17,588 nt of DNA from Solirubrobacterales bacterium. Lineage in GTDB: Bacteria > Actinomycetota > Thermoleophilia > Solirubrobacterales > Solirubrobacteraceae. A program made the translations under genes and the position numbers. The stretch is taken from the NCBI GenBank assembly GCA_003151895.1, contig PLYX01000099.1, forward strand, positions 1-17,588, given 5' to 3'. The stretch's first letter is position 1; every line of letters starts with the position of its first letter. Under the pieces are notes generated by a model, which ran no database searches, was not told where the DNA came from, and saw nothing but the letters and a program-made list of their open reading frames with translations. Of this stretch, positions 6,358-14,262 are shown piece after piece.

Positions 6358-8964
6358 CTATGAAGCGTCCGCGCCGCTGGTGGCAACGAACCGTCGCAGA
6401 CCATCGATGGTCCCTCCAGTGTAGGCGTCGAAGACCTGCTGTCTGACCTTCTCGTAAGCCCACTCACGACCCGCGAGGCGTGTCGCGTCCTTGCACCAGC
6501 GACGCGCACGCCGGTCCTTGAAGGCGACGTCGAGGTCCTCCTGGCCCTTCGTCTCGACGATGAGGCAGCTATCGTCGGTCAGCCGCACGATGAAGTCAGG
6601 GTAGTAGTAGCGCAGGGCACCAGCCTTGGAGATGTACTCCAGCGCGAAGCGGCTGTTCATCGTGAGCTTCGCCCACGCTGCGACGTCGCTCGCGCGGTCG
6701 AGGAACTGCGCGAAGCGTGCCTCCAGGGCGTTGTCCACCGGCGTGAGGTTGAAGACGGTGCGCTCGCCCTCGACGGTCTGGCGAGACCACGGGAAGGGTG
6801 AGGTTTCGGAGACACGAAAGGCGTTCTCGGTGATCGTCGGCTCACGCTCGGTGATCGAAAGCGCGCGGATCGCCTCTCCGAATGCGCCCACCACGAGCGC
6901 CTGGGCGTCGTTCTCGGCCAGCCGGCGCAGGATCACCTTGTCCTCCAGCTCGACCGGCCGCTCGAACACGCGCTCCTTGAGGTAGTCGCGGACCATCGGC
7001 GCGAGCGTGGCAAACGCGCCGGAAAGTCGTTCGACGCCTCCCGCTCTGGCGACGCTGCGGGTGTAGTAGGTGATCACGCCGGAAGGGTCCTCTGCATACG
7101 GGACGCGGAATTCGTACTCCTCGATGACGCCCTTGTCGATCAGGTGCATGCCGCGGTATTGGACGTACTCGTCCGGCTGGATGTCAGGCACGGCAAGCCG
7201 GCTGTTCGGGTCGGGAATGTCTCTGGGGTGGAGCTGGTTGAGTGCACTCTCCGAGCGCACCAAGGCGCGCGTGAGCCGCGGAATGGCGATGTCGAAGCGC
7301 AGCTTGGCTTCATCGGCGAAGATCGTCACGGCTCTCGACTCGATCTTGTCCGCCTCCTTCCTCTCGATGACGAGACCGCCGTCGAGCTCCGTCTTCCAGA
7401 GGTCGCGGAAGGCCTCGTGCTCGATCACGACGACGCGCTCATCGAAGCCCGAGCCCGGTGGCGTCATCCGTCGTAGGCCACGTCCCAACGCCTGCTCGGG
7501 AAGGATCCGATTGGCGGCACTCAGCGGTCGCAGCGTGACGATCACGCACACGTTGCGGACATCCCAACCCTCACGCAGCATCAGGACGCTGACGATGCAG
7601 CGGATACGACTGTCGGGTTCGTCGACCTCGCGCGCCGCGCGGCGCGCGAGGTCGAGATCGGCCTTGGTGATCTCACCTGAGCGGTTGGTGTGGATGACGA
7701 GCAGCCGGTCGCCTGCGAAGTCCGGGAGCTGGCCCAGATAGTCGCCAGCGTAGTCGGCGGCTTCTGTGTTCTCACACATCACGAAGAGCACCGGACGCTT
7801 ACCGGACGGCGAGAGGTCCTCCTGGAAGACCCTCCAACGTTCCACCGCGACATCGAGCCACTGACGGTTGCTCTGGAAGGAGGTGTCGCCGAGCTCGACC
7901 TGCGCACCCTTAACCTCTCCGATCACCGGCGTCTTGACGATCCCGTCGGCAACCGCCTGGGCGAGCGGGTAATCGACCACGACGTGACGGAAGACGCCGC
8001 CCTTCTCGTACTTTGGCGTTGCAGAGAAGTCCAGCTGCGCTACGACACCGGCACCGGAGTCGTCGGGTGTGCGCTTGCGCAGCTCGTCGTGGAGCCGCTC
8101 GATCGTCTGGTTCCACTTGAGCTTCTCGTCGTGAACGTGATGGGCCTCGTCGTTTACGACCATGACGCGCCGGCGCTCCGCGATGCCGTCGAAGAGCCGC
8201 TCGGCGGAGGAGGCGTCCACGTCACGGTTGACGCGAGGCCCGACCATCGCCTCGACCGGGTTTGGTCCGGTCTTGTTCTTGCCGCGCGCCGTCGATGGCT
8301 CGTACAGCCGCTGGATGTTCGTGAGGTACAGGACTCCGCGAGCGGTCACCGGGGAGGGGTCGTCCTGCAAGAGCACGGCGAGGTCGAAGTCGTGCGACCA
8401 CTCCGGCGGGACCATCGGATCGCGCCGGAAGGTCGCTCCGTCGCCGAAGTCGACCTTCAAGCGCTCGAACACAATCAGGTTGGGTGCGATGACGAGGAAC
8501 GAGGTCGTCATCGGCGAGTCGGGCTCATATAGCGCATGAAAGTAGGACCACACGATGCAGAGGCTCATCGCCATCGTCTTGCCCGAGCCGGTGGCCATCT
8601 TCATCGCCAGCCGCTGACGCTTGGTTTCACCGGGCTGGATTGTCATGCCGTGCTCGGCGAACTCGAGGAGATCCTTCAGCTCGTGGACCGGCTCGATCTC
8701 GGTCAGGTAGATGAATGTCTCAACGGCCTCGCGCTGGCAGAAGTAGAAGCGGAAGGGCTGGCCGTTCTCGGAGCGGTGCTCGTCTGCGAACCAGAAGCTG
8801 AGCAGTCGCCGAGAGGTCGCAGACGCGCCCGGGTAGCCTTGGGCACGCCAGGCATCCACACGTGCCCGGACTCCGTTGACGGCATATGTGCCCTCGCTGG
8901 GCTTACGCCGCTCAGGAACGGCGTAGGGGTCGCCGGTCGGAGCTGTGGGCTCCTCCGGGCTCAC
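6358..8964 (-). CDS. res: Type III-like restriction subunit Res (DEAD/DEAH helicase-nuclease)
   Basis: This 868-residue superfamily 2 helicase-nuclease would translocate on DNA and cut it together with the Mod subunit. Motif I is MATGSGKT (residues about 123-130), motif II is the DEAH box in VVNDEAHHVHDE (272-275), and motif III is SATP (314-317). The second RecA domain follows (VLFVMCENTEAADY, then CIVSVLMLREGWDVRNVCVIVTLR in two stretches, then LPEQALGRGLRR). Near the C-terminus PDF (789-791) and ETKGQ (804-808, Glu804 and Lys806) form the PD-(D/E)XK nuclease core typical of type III Res proteins. The start is GTG 8964, which overlaps the mod stop as GTGA, implying coupled translation. The length is at the shorter end for Res, but all key motifs are present and the gene looks intact. 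Confidence 0.93.
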   Translation of the reverse strand: MSPEEPTAPTGDPYAVPERRKPSEGTYAVNGVRARVDAWRAQGYPGASATSRRLLSFWFADEHRSENGQPFRFYFCQREAVETFIYLTEIEPVHELKDLLEFAEHGMTIQPGETKRQRLAMKMATGSGKTMAMSLCIVWSYFHALYEPDSPMTTSFLVIAPNLIVFERLKVDFGDGATFRRDPMVPPEWSHDFDLAVLLQDDPSPVTARGVLYLTNIQRLYEPSTARGKNKTGPNPVEAMVGPRVNRDVDASSAERLFDGIAERRRVMVVNDEAHHVHDEKLKWNQTIERLHDELRKRTPDDSGAGVVAQLDFSATPKYEKGGVFRHVVVDYPLAQAVADGIVKTPVIGEVKGAQVELGDTSFQSNRQWLDVAVERWRVFQEDLSPSGKRPVLFVMCENTEAADYAGDYLGQLPDFAGDRLLVIHTNRSGEITKADLDLARRAAREVDEPDSRIRCIVSVLMLREGWDVRNVCVIVTLRPLSAANRILPEQALGRGLRRMTPPGSGFDERVVVIEHEAFRDLWKTELDGGLVIERKEADKIESRAVTIFADEAKLRFDIAIPRLTRALVRSESALNQLHPRDIPDPNSRLAVPDIQPDEYVQYRGMHLIDKGVIEEYEFRVPYAEDPSGVITYYTRSVARAGGVERLSGAFATLAPMVRDYLKERVFERPVELEDKVILRRLAENDAQALVVGAFGEAIRALSITEREPTITENAFRVSETSPFPWSRQTVEGERTVFNLTPVDNALEARFAQFLDRASDVAAWAKLTMNSRFALEYISKAGALRYYYPDFIVRLTDDSCLIVETKGQEDLDVAFKDRRARRWCKDATRLAGREWAYEKVRQQVFDAYTGGTIDGLRRFVATSGADAS

Positions 8965-10847
8965 TTGATACGAACCTCGGCGAGCTTGGTGGTGTCGTTA
9001 CCGAAGATGTCGATGATCTTCACGACGATCGCGTAGCGGCCCGCCTTCGGATACTCGTGCCAGTCGCTTTGCGTGGCGAGCGCCGGGTCCTCCCGCGTGC
9101 GGTATGCCTGCCACTGGTTGTGAAAGACCTCGTCGCTGAAGTCGAAATCCACTGACCAGTAGTCGATGAGATCAGACCACGACGCGATGCTCTCCCGGAC
9201 CTTCGGCGGGATGAGATCCTCGCTCGGGATGGCAAAGTCCTTGAGCACCACGCACGCCTCCCGGCCCTGGCGACGGACGTCGAGATCGACGAAGGCAAGC
9301 TCGAAGAACCGCACCGCATCAGCCTCGGTCGCCTGACGCTCCATGACCTCCCGCGGGATCTGTCGTGGCCGCACATCCAGGCCGCGGCGACGCGCACGCT
9401 CGGAGATCGTGTCATGGAGCCCCATCTCCCACTCCCAGCCGAGCAGGTCACACGCCTCGATGCCATTGTCGGCCATCTCATCCATGAGCTTTTCCGTCTC
9501 GTCGATCGTCACCGGCGCATCGGTAGCGCCGACGTGGACCATGCGGTCGGCCTTGCGGCCGTGGAGGTGGATGAACCCCTCGACCGTCTCTGCGTTGTAG
9601 AAGGCCAATATCGTGTCCAGATAGGCGCGTAGCGCGCCATTGCCCGACTCGATCTGCCAGCGTTGGCGCTCGTAGGCGCCCAGGTTCTGGATGTCGAATG
9701 GGCGGCAGTCGGGGATGTTCAGGAGTCGCTTTCTCGTGGTGTGGATGGCGAAGCGGCCGAGGTCGCACGCGATCCAACGGCGCCCTAGCTTCTCCGCAAC
9801 CGCTGGCGTTGTTCCGGAGCCAGCGAAACAGTCGAGTACAAGGTCACCCTCGTTTGATGACGCAGTAATGATTCGCTCGAGCAGACTCTCGGGCTTCTGG
9901 GTCGGGTATCCGAGTCTCTCGGCTGCACGCGGATTGATCGGCGATACATCGTCCCAAAGCTCGTGCACAGCTTGGCCCTCCAGCTCGTCCAGATAGCGCT
10001 TGAGCTGAGCGACTTTGCTTTGAGTATAAATGCGCCCTTCTTTGTCAAGGGCAAGCATGCGCTCCTCGGAGATACGCCATGCCTTTGTGACGCCGTTGAA
10101 CGCATAGACAGGTCCGCGGCCCGCTGGCGGGTTGAGGTCGCTGAGGCGAAAGCGGCGGCCCTTCTCATCCACATGGGTGAACTTATCTGCTACGTACTCC
10201 TCTGAGAAGGGCACACGCAACTCGTTAAACGAAAACTCAGGAGATCGGCTGTAGAACAGAAGCCTGTCTGTCACACGTCCGAAACGACCCGCATCCGCGT
10301 GGAAGTTGAAGCGCTTCCACACGATCTCGTTTCGAAAGTTGTCACTACCGAAGATCTCGTCGCAGAGGCTCCTCAGGAGGTGATTAACGGTGGTTCCCGA
10401 GTGTACGTAGACCGCGCCATCCGCTGAGAGCAGCTCATGGATCAGTGCAAGCCGCTCATACATCATGGTGAGGTACGACTCATATCCGCGACCCCAGGTA
10501 TCGCGGTAAGCGTGCTCCTCGAGGATCGAGGGCTCCTTATCGATAATCCCTCCGCCGCCAACGGCCACTTGAACCGAGAAGTCGTCGCCCGTTGCGAACG
10601 GAGGATCGATGTACACGAGCTTAACCTCGCCCGCATATTCCTGGAGCAAGCTGCTCATCACTAGCTTGTTGTCGCCCCAGATGAGCAGATTCCGCTCGGT
10701 TGCCTGCGGGCCCTCGCCACCGAACAGCGCGCCCGTGTTGCGCTCGCGAGTCGCTCGAGACTCGTTGATCGTCTCGACGGTCTGGAACGGGAGATGCAGA
10801 CGCTCGACGCGCTCTGGCTTCCCGTCCCACTCAAGGCGTACGGTCAT
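8961..10847 (-). CDS. mod: Type III-like site-specific DNA methyltransferase (Mod)
   Basis: This 628-residue enzyme belongs to the beta class of amino-methyltransferases, probably adenine-N6. The catalytic motif IV is DPPF (81-84, within VYIDPPFATGDDF). The target-recognition region lies between about 150 and 300 (KRFNFHADAGRF, then LNPPAGRGPVYAF). The AdoMet-binding motifs come after it: GYPTQKP (313-319) and DCFAGSGTT (339-347). This DPPF-TRD-FxGxG order defines the beta class, shared by type III Mod proteins. The C-terminal 250 residues are a long extension, probably for contact with Res. It would protect host DNA and supply target recognition for the Res gene, whose start codon overlaps this stop. 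The start ATG 10847 has no strong ribosome-binding site. The preceding gene ends 114 bp upstream. Confidence 0.93.
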   Translation of the reverse strand: MTVRLEWDGKPERVERLHLPFQTVETINESRATRERNTGALFGGEGPQATERNLLIWGDNKLVMSSLLQEYAGEVKLVYIDPPFATGDDFSVQVAVGGGGIIDKEPSILEEHAYRDTWGRGYESYLTMMYERLALIHELLSADGAVYVHSGTTVNHLLRSLCDEIFGSDNFRNEIVWKRFNFHADAGRFGRVTDRLLFYSRSPEFSFNELRVPFSEEYVADKFTHVDEKGRRFRLSDLNPPAGRGPVYAFNGVTKAWRISEERMLALDKEGRIYTQSKVAQLKRYLDELEGQAVHELWDDVSPINPRAAERLGYPTQKPESLLERIITASSNEGDLVLDCFAGSGTTPAVAEKLGRRWIACDLGRFAIHTTRKRLLNIPDCRPFDIQNLGAYERQRWQIESGNGALRAYLDTILAFYNAETVEGFIHLHGRKADRMVHVGATDAPVTIDETEKLMDEMADNGIEACDLLGWEWEMGLHDTISERARRRGLDVRPRQIPREVMERQATEADAVRFFELAFVDLDVRRQGREACVVLKDFAIPSEDLIPPKVRESIASWSDLIDYWSVDFDFSDEVFHNQWQAYRTREDPALATQSDWHEYPKAGRYAIVVKIIDIFGNDTTKLAEVRIK

Positions 10848-10961
10848 GAGGCCGGCTCGTCAGGGATCGCTGGGAGGCAGCTGGGGGGCTGGACGCGCAT
10901 GGGCGACATCTTCGCGATCGACTCGGACGCCGTGCGGCCAAGCAGTACGTCGTGACCGGGC

Positions 10962-11684
10962 TCAAGCACGGTCAGGCGACGGCCGGTCGCCGACCTGTGG
11001 CCACCCGTCGCTGCCAAAGTTGATCCATCCCTTCGTAGCGTCGCCCTGGACTCGGACGCAGCGCACCTCCCAGTCGTCGCCGGGGGCGCCTATGGTCGCG
11101 CTCCCGATGCGTTCAGTCCGGACCTGGGCAGGTAGCCTGATCGGCCGAGTGGTTGTGGTCCCGCTGAGGCACCATCTCCAAGGGTTCGGGTAATGATCGC
11201 GAAGCAGCTCCGCCACGTCGAACACGTCGCCCTCGAAGATCTCGGTCGGACGATCCTCCTTCGGGGTCCAGCCCGCCTCGGGCGCTGCATAGACCAGGTA
11301 TCCGGCGGCGGCCTCTGGCAGAGCCGTAAGCAGCGCCAGCTTCAGCAGGTCCCAGATGACCTCGTAGAGCTTGTCGACGCCGCACAGCTTCGTCTCGAAG
11401 TAGACCTCGGTCGAGCCGGCGGGTCTCATCAGCACGTCGACTCGACCCAGCCGACCCGACCAATGCTCCTTGACCGCTGCCGGCAGCGGCCCCTCGACGC
11501 TGACGACCGGACCGAGCTGTGCTTGCAAACCACGGCAGAGAGCGCGTTGCAGATCGCTCTCATGAACCCCAACCTCGCCGACCGCGGAAACCCACGTCGG
11601 CACCGATGTCATCGTCGCCTGCAGCTCGCCTGCTGCGGCAAGCAACGCGCGTCGGACTGGGTCATTGATGGACAAAACGGCCAT
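10962..11684 (-). CDS. PD-(D/E)XK nuclease-like hypothetical protein
   Basis: From ATG 11684 this is a 240-residue protein (MAVLSINDPVRRALLAAAGE). It carries a PD-(D/E)XK-like core: a helix with Glu42 (HESDLQRALCRGLQ), Asp83 in GRVDVLM, and Glu97/Lys99 in VYFETKL, followed by a helix (YEVIWDLLKLALL) and a strand (GYLVYA). This is the arrangement used by many restriction-type and repair nucleases. The C-terminal third is rich in beta-strand-like sequence and may bind DNA or a partner. I cannot name a family. It lies 114 bp upstream of mod on the same strand, so it may be an accessory nuclease of the restriction operon. The frame stays open to 11873, but that part crosses the 20-bp tandem repeat and looks non-coding. 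ATG 11699 is the other plausible start. Confidence 0.7.
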   Translation of the reverse strand: MAVLSINDPVRRALLAAAGELQATMTSVPTWVSAVGEVGVHESDLQRALCRGLQAQLGPVVSVEGPLPAAVKEHWSGRLGRVDVLMRPAGSTEVYFETKLCGVDKLYEVIWDLLKLALLTALPEAAAGYLVYAAPEAGWTPKEDRPTEIFEGDVFDVAELLRDHYPNPWRWCLSGTTTTRPIRLPAQVRTERIGSATIGAPGDDWEVRCVRVQGDATKGWINFGSDGWPQVGDRPSPDRA

Positions 11685-11756
11685 CCCCCTGGGTGACATA
11701 TCCGGGATTGTCGCGCATTCCGTGCCAAGAGCTGCCGCGCCGTGGAGCCACATCCC

Positions 11757-11796
11757 ACTTCGAACCCGGCCTCTTGACTTCGAACCCGGCCTCTTG
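11757..11796. repeat. Perfect 20-bp tandem duplication
   Basis: A 20-bp unit starting ACTTCGAACC and ending GGCCTCTTG is repeated twice head to tail without mismatch. It lies in the 154-bp gap upstream of the PD-(D/E)XK gene and downstream of the repeat-protein gene. Each unit contains the palindrome TTCGAA, so the two palindromic centres are exactly 20 bp apart. It could be an operator with two protein sites or a slippage product. It is not a tRNA T-arm: no pairing stem follows the TTCGAA loop-like part. Confidence 0.9.
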
Positions 11797-11838
11797 CTCT
11801 CCAAGACCATCGACCAACCCGACGACGCCCAGACCCTT

Positions 11839-12450
11839 CTACTGGCGACGCTCGAGCAAGTGCAAGAGCACAATCATCCAAGCGATGACTACGGCCTCGG
11901 CGTAACCGATCGTGTGGGACTCCAGCCACGCCCACGACAAATGGAGAGCAGCAATCAACTCAAATGCATTCTTTGCCTGACCGAGGGTTGGCTTGCGGGA
12001 CCGTAACCACTCGAGAACTGGCGTCGACGCATCGCTGTCGAGAACGATGAAGTCGTCGAAATTGGAATGCCAACTGCCACTCGGTGCGGCTGGCAACCAA
12101 GCCGCCCTGCCCGCCATCGAGTCCGCGAGCGACCCGAGCCCTGTCATCTTCGAGAGATCCGCCGAAGCCGCCGCGTGCAACTTCCCGATGCCCGCCACCG
12201 ACTCCGCCAACGACCCTGACCCAAACGCGCTCAGCGAGCCCAAGGCCGAACGCGAGCCCAACCCCGCCATCGAGTCCGCGAGCGACCCGAGCCCTGTCAT
12301 CTTCGAGAGATCCGCCACATCATGCAACCGGTACGCCTCGGTGAGCCGACTCACATTGAGCCTGGCTGCACTCGCGCGCTGCTGCCCTACCACATGCTCA
12401 GGCCGGTTGTCAGGGCACTCGGGGTCCAATGGCAGATCGGTGGGCGTCAC
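11839..12450 (-). CDS. Repeat protein with hydrophobic C-terminal segments
   Basis: This 203-residue protein is of unknown family. The middle contains three related units: KMTGLGSLADSMAG, SGSLAESVAGIG and again KMTGLGSLADSMAG; the outer two sit in identical 18-residue blocks. The C-terminus has one moderately hydrophobic helix (AFELIAALHLSWAWL) and then a strong membrane-type segment (AEAVVIAWMIVLLHLL) before the ending ERRQ. Together this suggests a small protein anchored at the inner membrane by its tail, with a Gly/Ser/Ala-rich repeat stalk in the cytoplasm. It starts at GTG 12450, preceded at 5 bp by GGGGGT (12456-12461 on the opposite strand), a usable ribosome-binding site. Only 12 bp separate it from the stop of the HTH gene upstream, so the two are almost surely one operon. 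A membrane effector or regulator role is speculation. Confidence 0.65.
   Translation of the reverse strand: MTPTDLPLDPECPDNRPEHVVGQQRASAARLNVSRLTEAYRLHDVADLSKMTGLGSLADSMAGLGSRSALGSLSAFGSGSLAESVAGIGKLHAAASADLSKMTGLGSLADSMAGRAAWLPAAPSGSWHSNFDDFIVLDSDASTPVLEWLRSRKPTLGQAKNAFELIAALHLSWAWLESHTIGYAEAVVIAWMIVLLHLLERRQ
12110..12163 (-). repeat. 54-bp direct repeat, distal copy
   Basis: This block is identical to 12263-12316 and encodes the second copy of the 18-residue unit ADLSKMTGLGSLADSMAG. The copies start 153 bp (51 codons) apart, so the duplication keeps the frame. Complete identity at third codon positions points to a recent duplication or gene conversion. Confidence 0.92.
12263..12316 (-). 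repeat. 54-bp direct repeat, proximal copy
   Basis: This is the first-encoded copy of the identical 54-bp block in the repeat-protein gene. The sequence between the two copies encodes a diverged third unit (SGSLAESVAGIG), so the array looks older than the identity of its outer members. Confidence 0.92.
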
Positions 12451-12462
12451 GATGGACCCCCA

Positions 12463-12978
12463 CTACGCACAAGGCTCGCGATGGGAACCCGTTGCTCGTC
12501 CGCGTACCGAACCGAGGCGGGTAGTTTGATCTTGACCTGCATTTGTTCTCACCTGGAGATCTTTCATTCGGTCGGACACTGGTGACCGACTCTGCATCCT
12601 CATAAAGATATCGCCCGCGCAGGCGGACGATGGCCTACTACACCCCGTCACGCTGATCGCGTCCGTTTGGGCAACTCGCCAGCGCCTCAGCCGTCCGCTT
12701 TCTCCCCCAGCCAATTGTTCCAGCATCGACCGCGTGAAGCGGATGTGGCGTCCGAGGCGCAGACACGGCAGCCGTCCTGCCCGCACGGCTTCGTAGATCC
12801 AGTTCGGCTTCACGGCAAGCAGGCGGACGGCCTCCTCGGGGCGGAGTAGCGGCCGGTCGAGCTGTGCCGCGCTCGGCTCTGCTGTCGATCCGATGGTGTC
12901 CATGTTGTTGACCGGCACCTGCTGAAACCGGCCAGCGACTTTCCCGACGGCTTCTCCGCCGTCGCCACCAGCACTCAT
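12463..12978 (-). CDS. Excisionase/AlpA-like helix-turn-helix protein
   Basis: This protein of about 171 residues has a central MerR/excisionase-type winged HTH (HTH_17 style): LLRPEEAVRLLAVKPNWIY followed by EAVRAGRLPCLRLGRHIRF and TRSMLEQL, at about residues 44-88 from ATG 12978. The core pattern (EAVRLLAV, then RAGRLPCLRLGRHIRFT) is typical of small DNA-binding proteins that act as excisionases or regulators of integrated elements. The 80 residues after the HTH are unusual for the family and look poorly conserved; they may be genuine or just open frame. ATG 12903 would give a compact protein starting MDTIGSTAEP and is equally possible. It is the first gene of the minus-strand run, 12 bp ahead of the repeat protein, and diverges from the relaxase gene. 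A regulator of this operon or of element excision is likely. Confidence 0.75.
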   Translation of the reverse strand: MSAGGDGGEAVGKVAGRFQQVPVNNMDTIGSTAEPSAAQLDRPLLRPEEAVRLLAVKPNWIYEAVRAGRLPCLRLGRHIRFTRSMLEQLAGGESGRLRRWRVAQTDAISVTGCSRPSSACAGDIFMRMQSRSPVSDRMKDLQVRTNAGQDQTTRLGSVRGRATGSHREPCA

Positions 12979-13029
12979 CCCCGCCAGGCCGCAAGCGACC
13001 ACACGCACGCAGAACGCCGCCCCTCAGCG

Positions 13030-13062
13030 CGTCAGCGACTCGCCGGAAGACGCTCGCTGACG
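13030..13062. promoter_or_regulatory. Perfect 9-bp inverted repeat, candidate oriT element
   Basis: CGTCAGCGA at 13030-13038 and TCGCTGACG at 13054-13062 are exact inverted repeats around a 15-base loop. The element sits in the gap between the divergent HTH and relaxase genes, where MobF elements often keep their transfer origin and where an excisionase-type regulator could bind. No nick site can be assigned from sequence. A terminator is unlikely because no gene ends here and no U-tract follows. Confidence 0.5.
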
Positions 13063-13124
13063 ACGGCTGCCACCGCGCCCGTCGCTGCGCTCCAACCCAG
13101 GACAGACTAGATGCACGGCCCTCC

Positions 13125-13146
13125 GGGCGCTGTGCGGGCGCTGTGC
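13125..13146. repeat. 11-bp tandem repeat upstream of the relaxase gene
   Basis: GGGCGCTGTGC occurs twice in tandem without mismatch, 45 bp before the relaxase start. With the inverted repeat at 13030-13062 it makes this gap repeat-rich, as expected of an oriT or an autoregulatory operator. Confidence 0.8.
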
Positions 13147-13191
13147 AACTCGTTGTCCGTTTTCGCGCGCTCACGGTCATTAACAGATGTG

Positions 13192-14106
13192 ATGACCGCA
13201 GCCAGCATCGGCGCCGCCAAGGGCGGCGGGTACGCGCGCTACCTGGAGTCAAAGACGGTGGAGCCAGAGCGCGGGGATTACTACTTGAGCCCGGAGGGGG
13301 AGCCCACCCAGGCCCCCGGCCGGTGGCTTGCCACCCCTGACACGCTCGCGCGGCTGGGGATCGAGGGCGCCACGATCGAGGGCCGGGACTTCATCGCGCT
13401 GATGGAGGGCCGCCACCCTCGCACAGGCGGGTGGCTTCGCCCCGAAGGCGCCGGTGGCGGGCGGGGCGGCGGCATCGACCTCACCTTCTCGGCGCCGAAG
13501 TCGGTCAGCACCGTGTGGGCACTGGGGGACGAGGACCAGCGCCGCGACATGGAGGGGGCGCACGCCGCGGCGGTCAGCGAGGCGATGGCCCATCTCACCG
13601 AGACGGTGCCGACCGTGCGCCGCCGCTACAGCGGCCAGGTCGTGGAGGAGCCCGCGCGGGAGGTCGTGGCCGCCGAGTACCGGCACACCACCGCACGCGG
13701 CGTAATGGAGGGCGACGCGCCGGACCCGCAGCTGCACAGCCATGTCGTCATCACCAGCGCGATCAGGGATGACGGGCGGATCGTCGCGGTCGCCTCCCGG
13801 CCAGTCTTTCGCTCAGCAAGAGAGGTCGGCGCCTACTACCGCTCGGCGCTCGCGCACCAGCTCGCCGGGCGCGGCTATGCGATCGAGGCGGGCACCGGCA
13901 GGCAAGGGCGCTACGTCGAGATCGCCGGGGTGCCGCGCCGGCTGCTGGACGCCTTCTCTGCCCGCAGCCGTGAGGTCTCAAGGGCCGCGGAGCGCTTCCG
14001 CGCGCAATGGGGTAGGGCGCCCGAGCGGGGGGAGCTGCGCCGGCTCAAGCTTGAGAACCGCAAGGCGAAGGTGCCAGTCACGCGCGCCGACCTGCACGAG
14101 GCCTGA
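13192..14106 (+). CDS. MobF (TrwC/TraI) relaxase, N-terminal fragment before in-frame stop
   Basis: This part encodes 304 residues of a MobF relaxase domain, which nicks the transfer origin and stays linked to the DNA end by a tyrosine. The three metal-binding histidines are visible: His165 (EYRHTTARG) and His182/His184 (DPQLHSHVVI). Candidate catalytic tyrosines are Tyr30/Tyr31 (RGDYYLSPEGE) or Tyr18. GIDLTFSAPKSVSTVWAL (94-111) is the classic family segment. The start is ATG 13192, or GTG 13189 just before; no good ribosome-binding site is seen. The reading frame stops at TGA 14104-14106 and then continues, in the same frame, into the helicase half (14107-15837). The normal protein would therefore be about 881 residues, and this fragment alone carries no helicase. 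Relaxase identity is firm; whether the fragment is active is unknown. Confidence 0.88.
   Translation: MTAASIGAAKGGGYARYLESKTVEPERGDYYLSPEGEPTQAPGRWLATPDTLARLGIEGATIEGRDFIALMEGRHPRTGGWLRPEGAGGGRGGGIDLTFSAPKSVSTVWALGDEDQRRDMEGAHAAAVSEAMAHLTETVPTVRRRYSGQVVEEPAREVVAAEYRHTTARGVMEGDAPDPQLHSHVVITSAIRDDGRIVAVASRPVFRSAREVGAYYRSALAHQLAGRGYAIEAGTGRQGRYVEIAGVPRRLLDAFSARSREVSRAAERFRAQWGRAPERGELRRLKLENRKAKVPVTRADLHEA
14104..14106 (+). other. Premature in-frame TGA in the relaxase-helicase gene
   Basis: The codon after RADLHEA is TGA, followed in frame by NETAARFDF. In relaxases of this kind, the matching helix usually reads A-W-x-E/D-x-A, so a TGG to TGA change of one base explains the stop. Frame and coding character are intact on both sides. 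A sequencing error cannot be excluded from one read. Confidence 0.85.
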
Positions 14107-14262
14107 AACGAGACGGCGGCGCGCTTTGACTTCGCCGGGGATGAGCCCGCGCGGCTGCTCGGCGCGGCGCGCGGGCCGCGGCCGGAGCTTGCCCTTGAGG
14201 ATCGCGTCGAGGAGCGCCTGACCGAGCGCGCCGCGACATTCGAGCCGGGCGAGTTCCGCGCG

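Noticed and set aside
7690..8532. Plus-strand 280-residue frame inside the Res gene
   Set aside because: It is a mirror frame of a strongly supported helicase gene; its Val/Asp/Leu-rich composition is the usual antisense artefact in GC-rich DNA.
11757..11800. tRNA-like T-arm (TTCGAACC) that could mark a tRNA attachment site
   Set aside because: No T-stem complement, acceptor or anticodon arm could be folded around it; it is part of a simple 20-bp tandem repeat.
12638..13252. Minus-strand 204-residue frame over the HTH gene
   Set aside because: It is an Arg-rich shadow in another frame of the HTH gene, which has a clear HTH motif.
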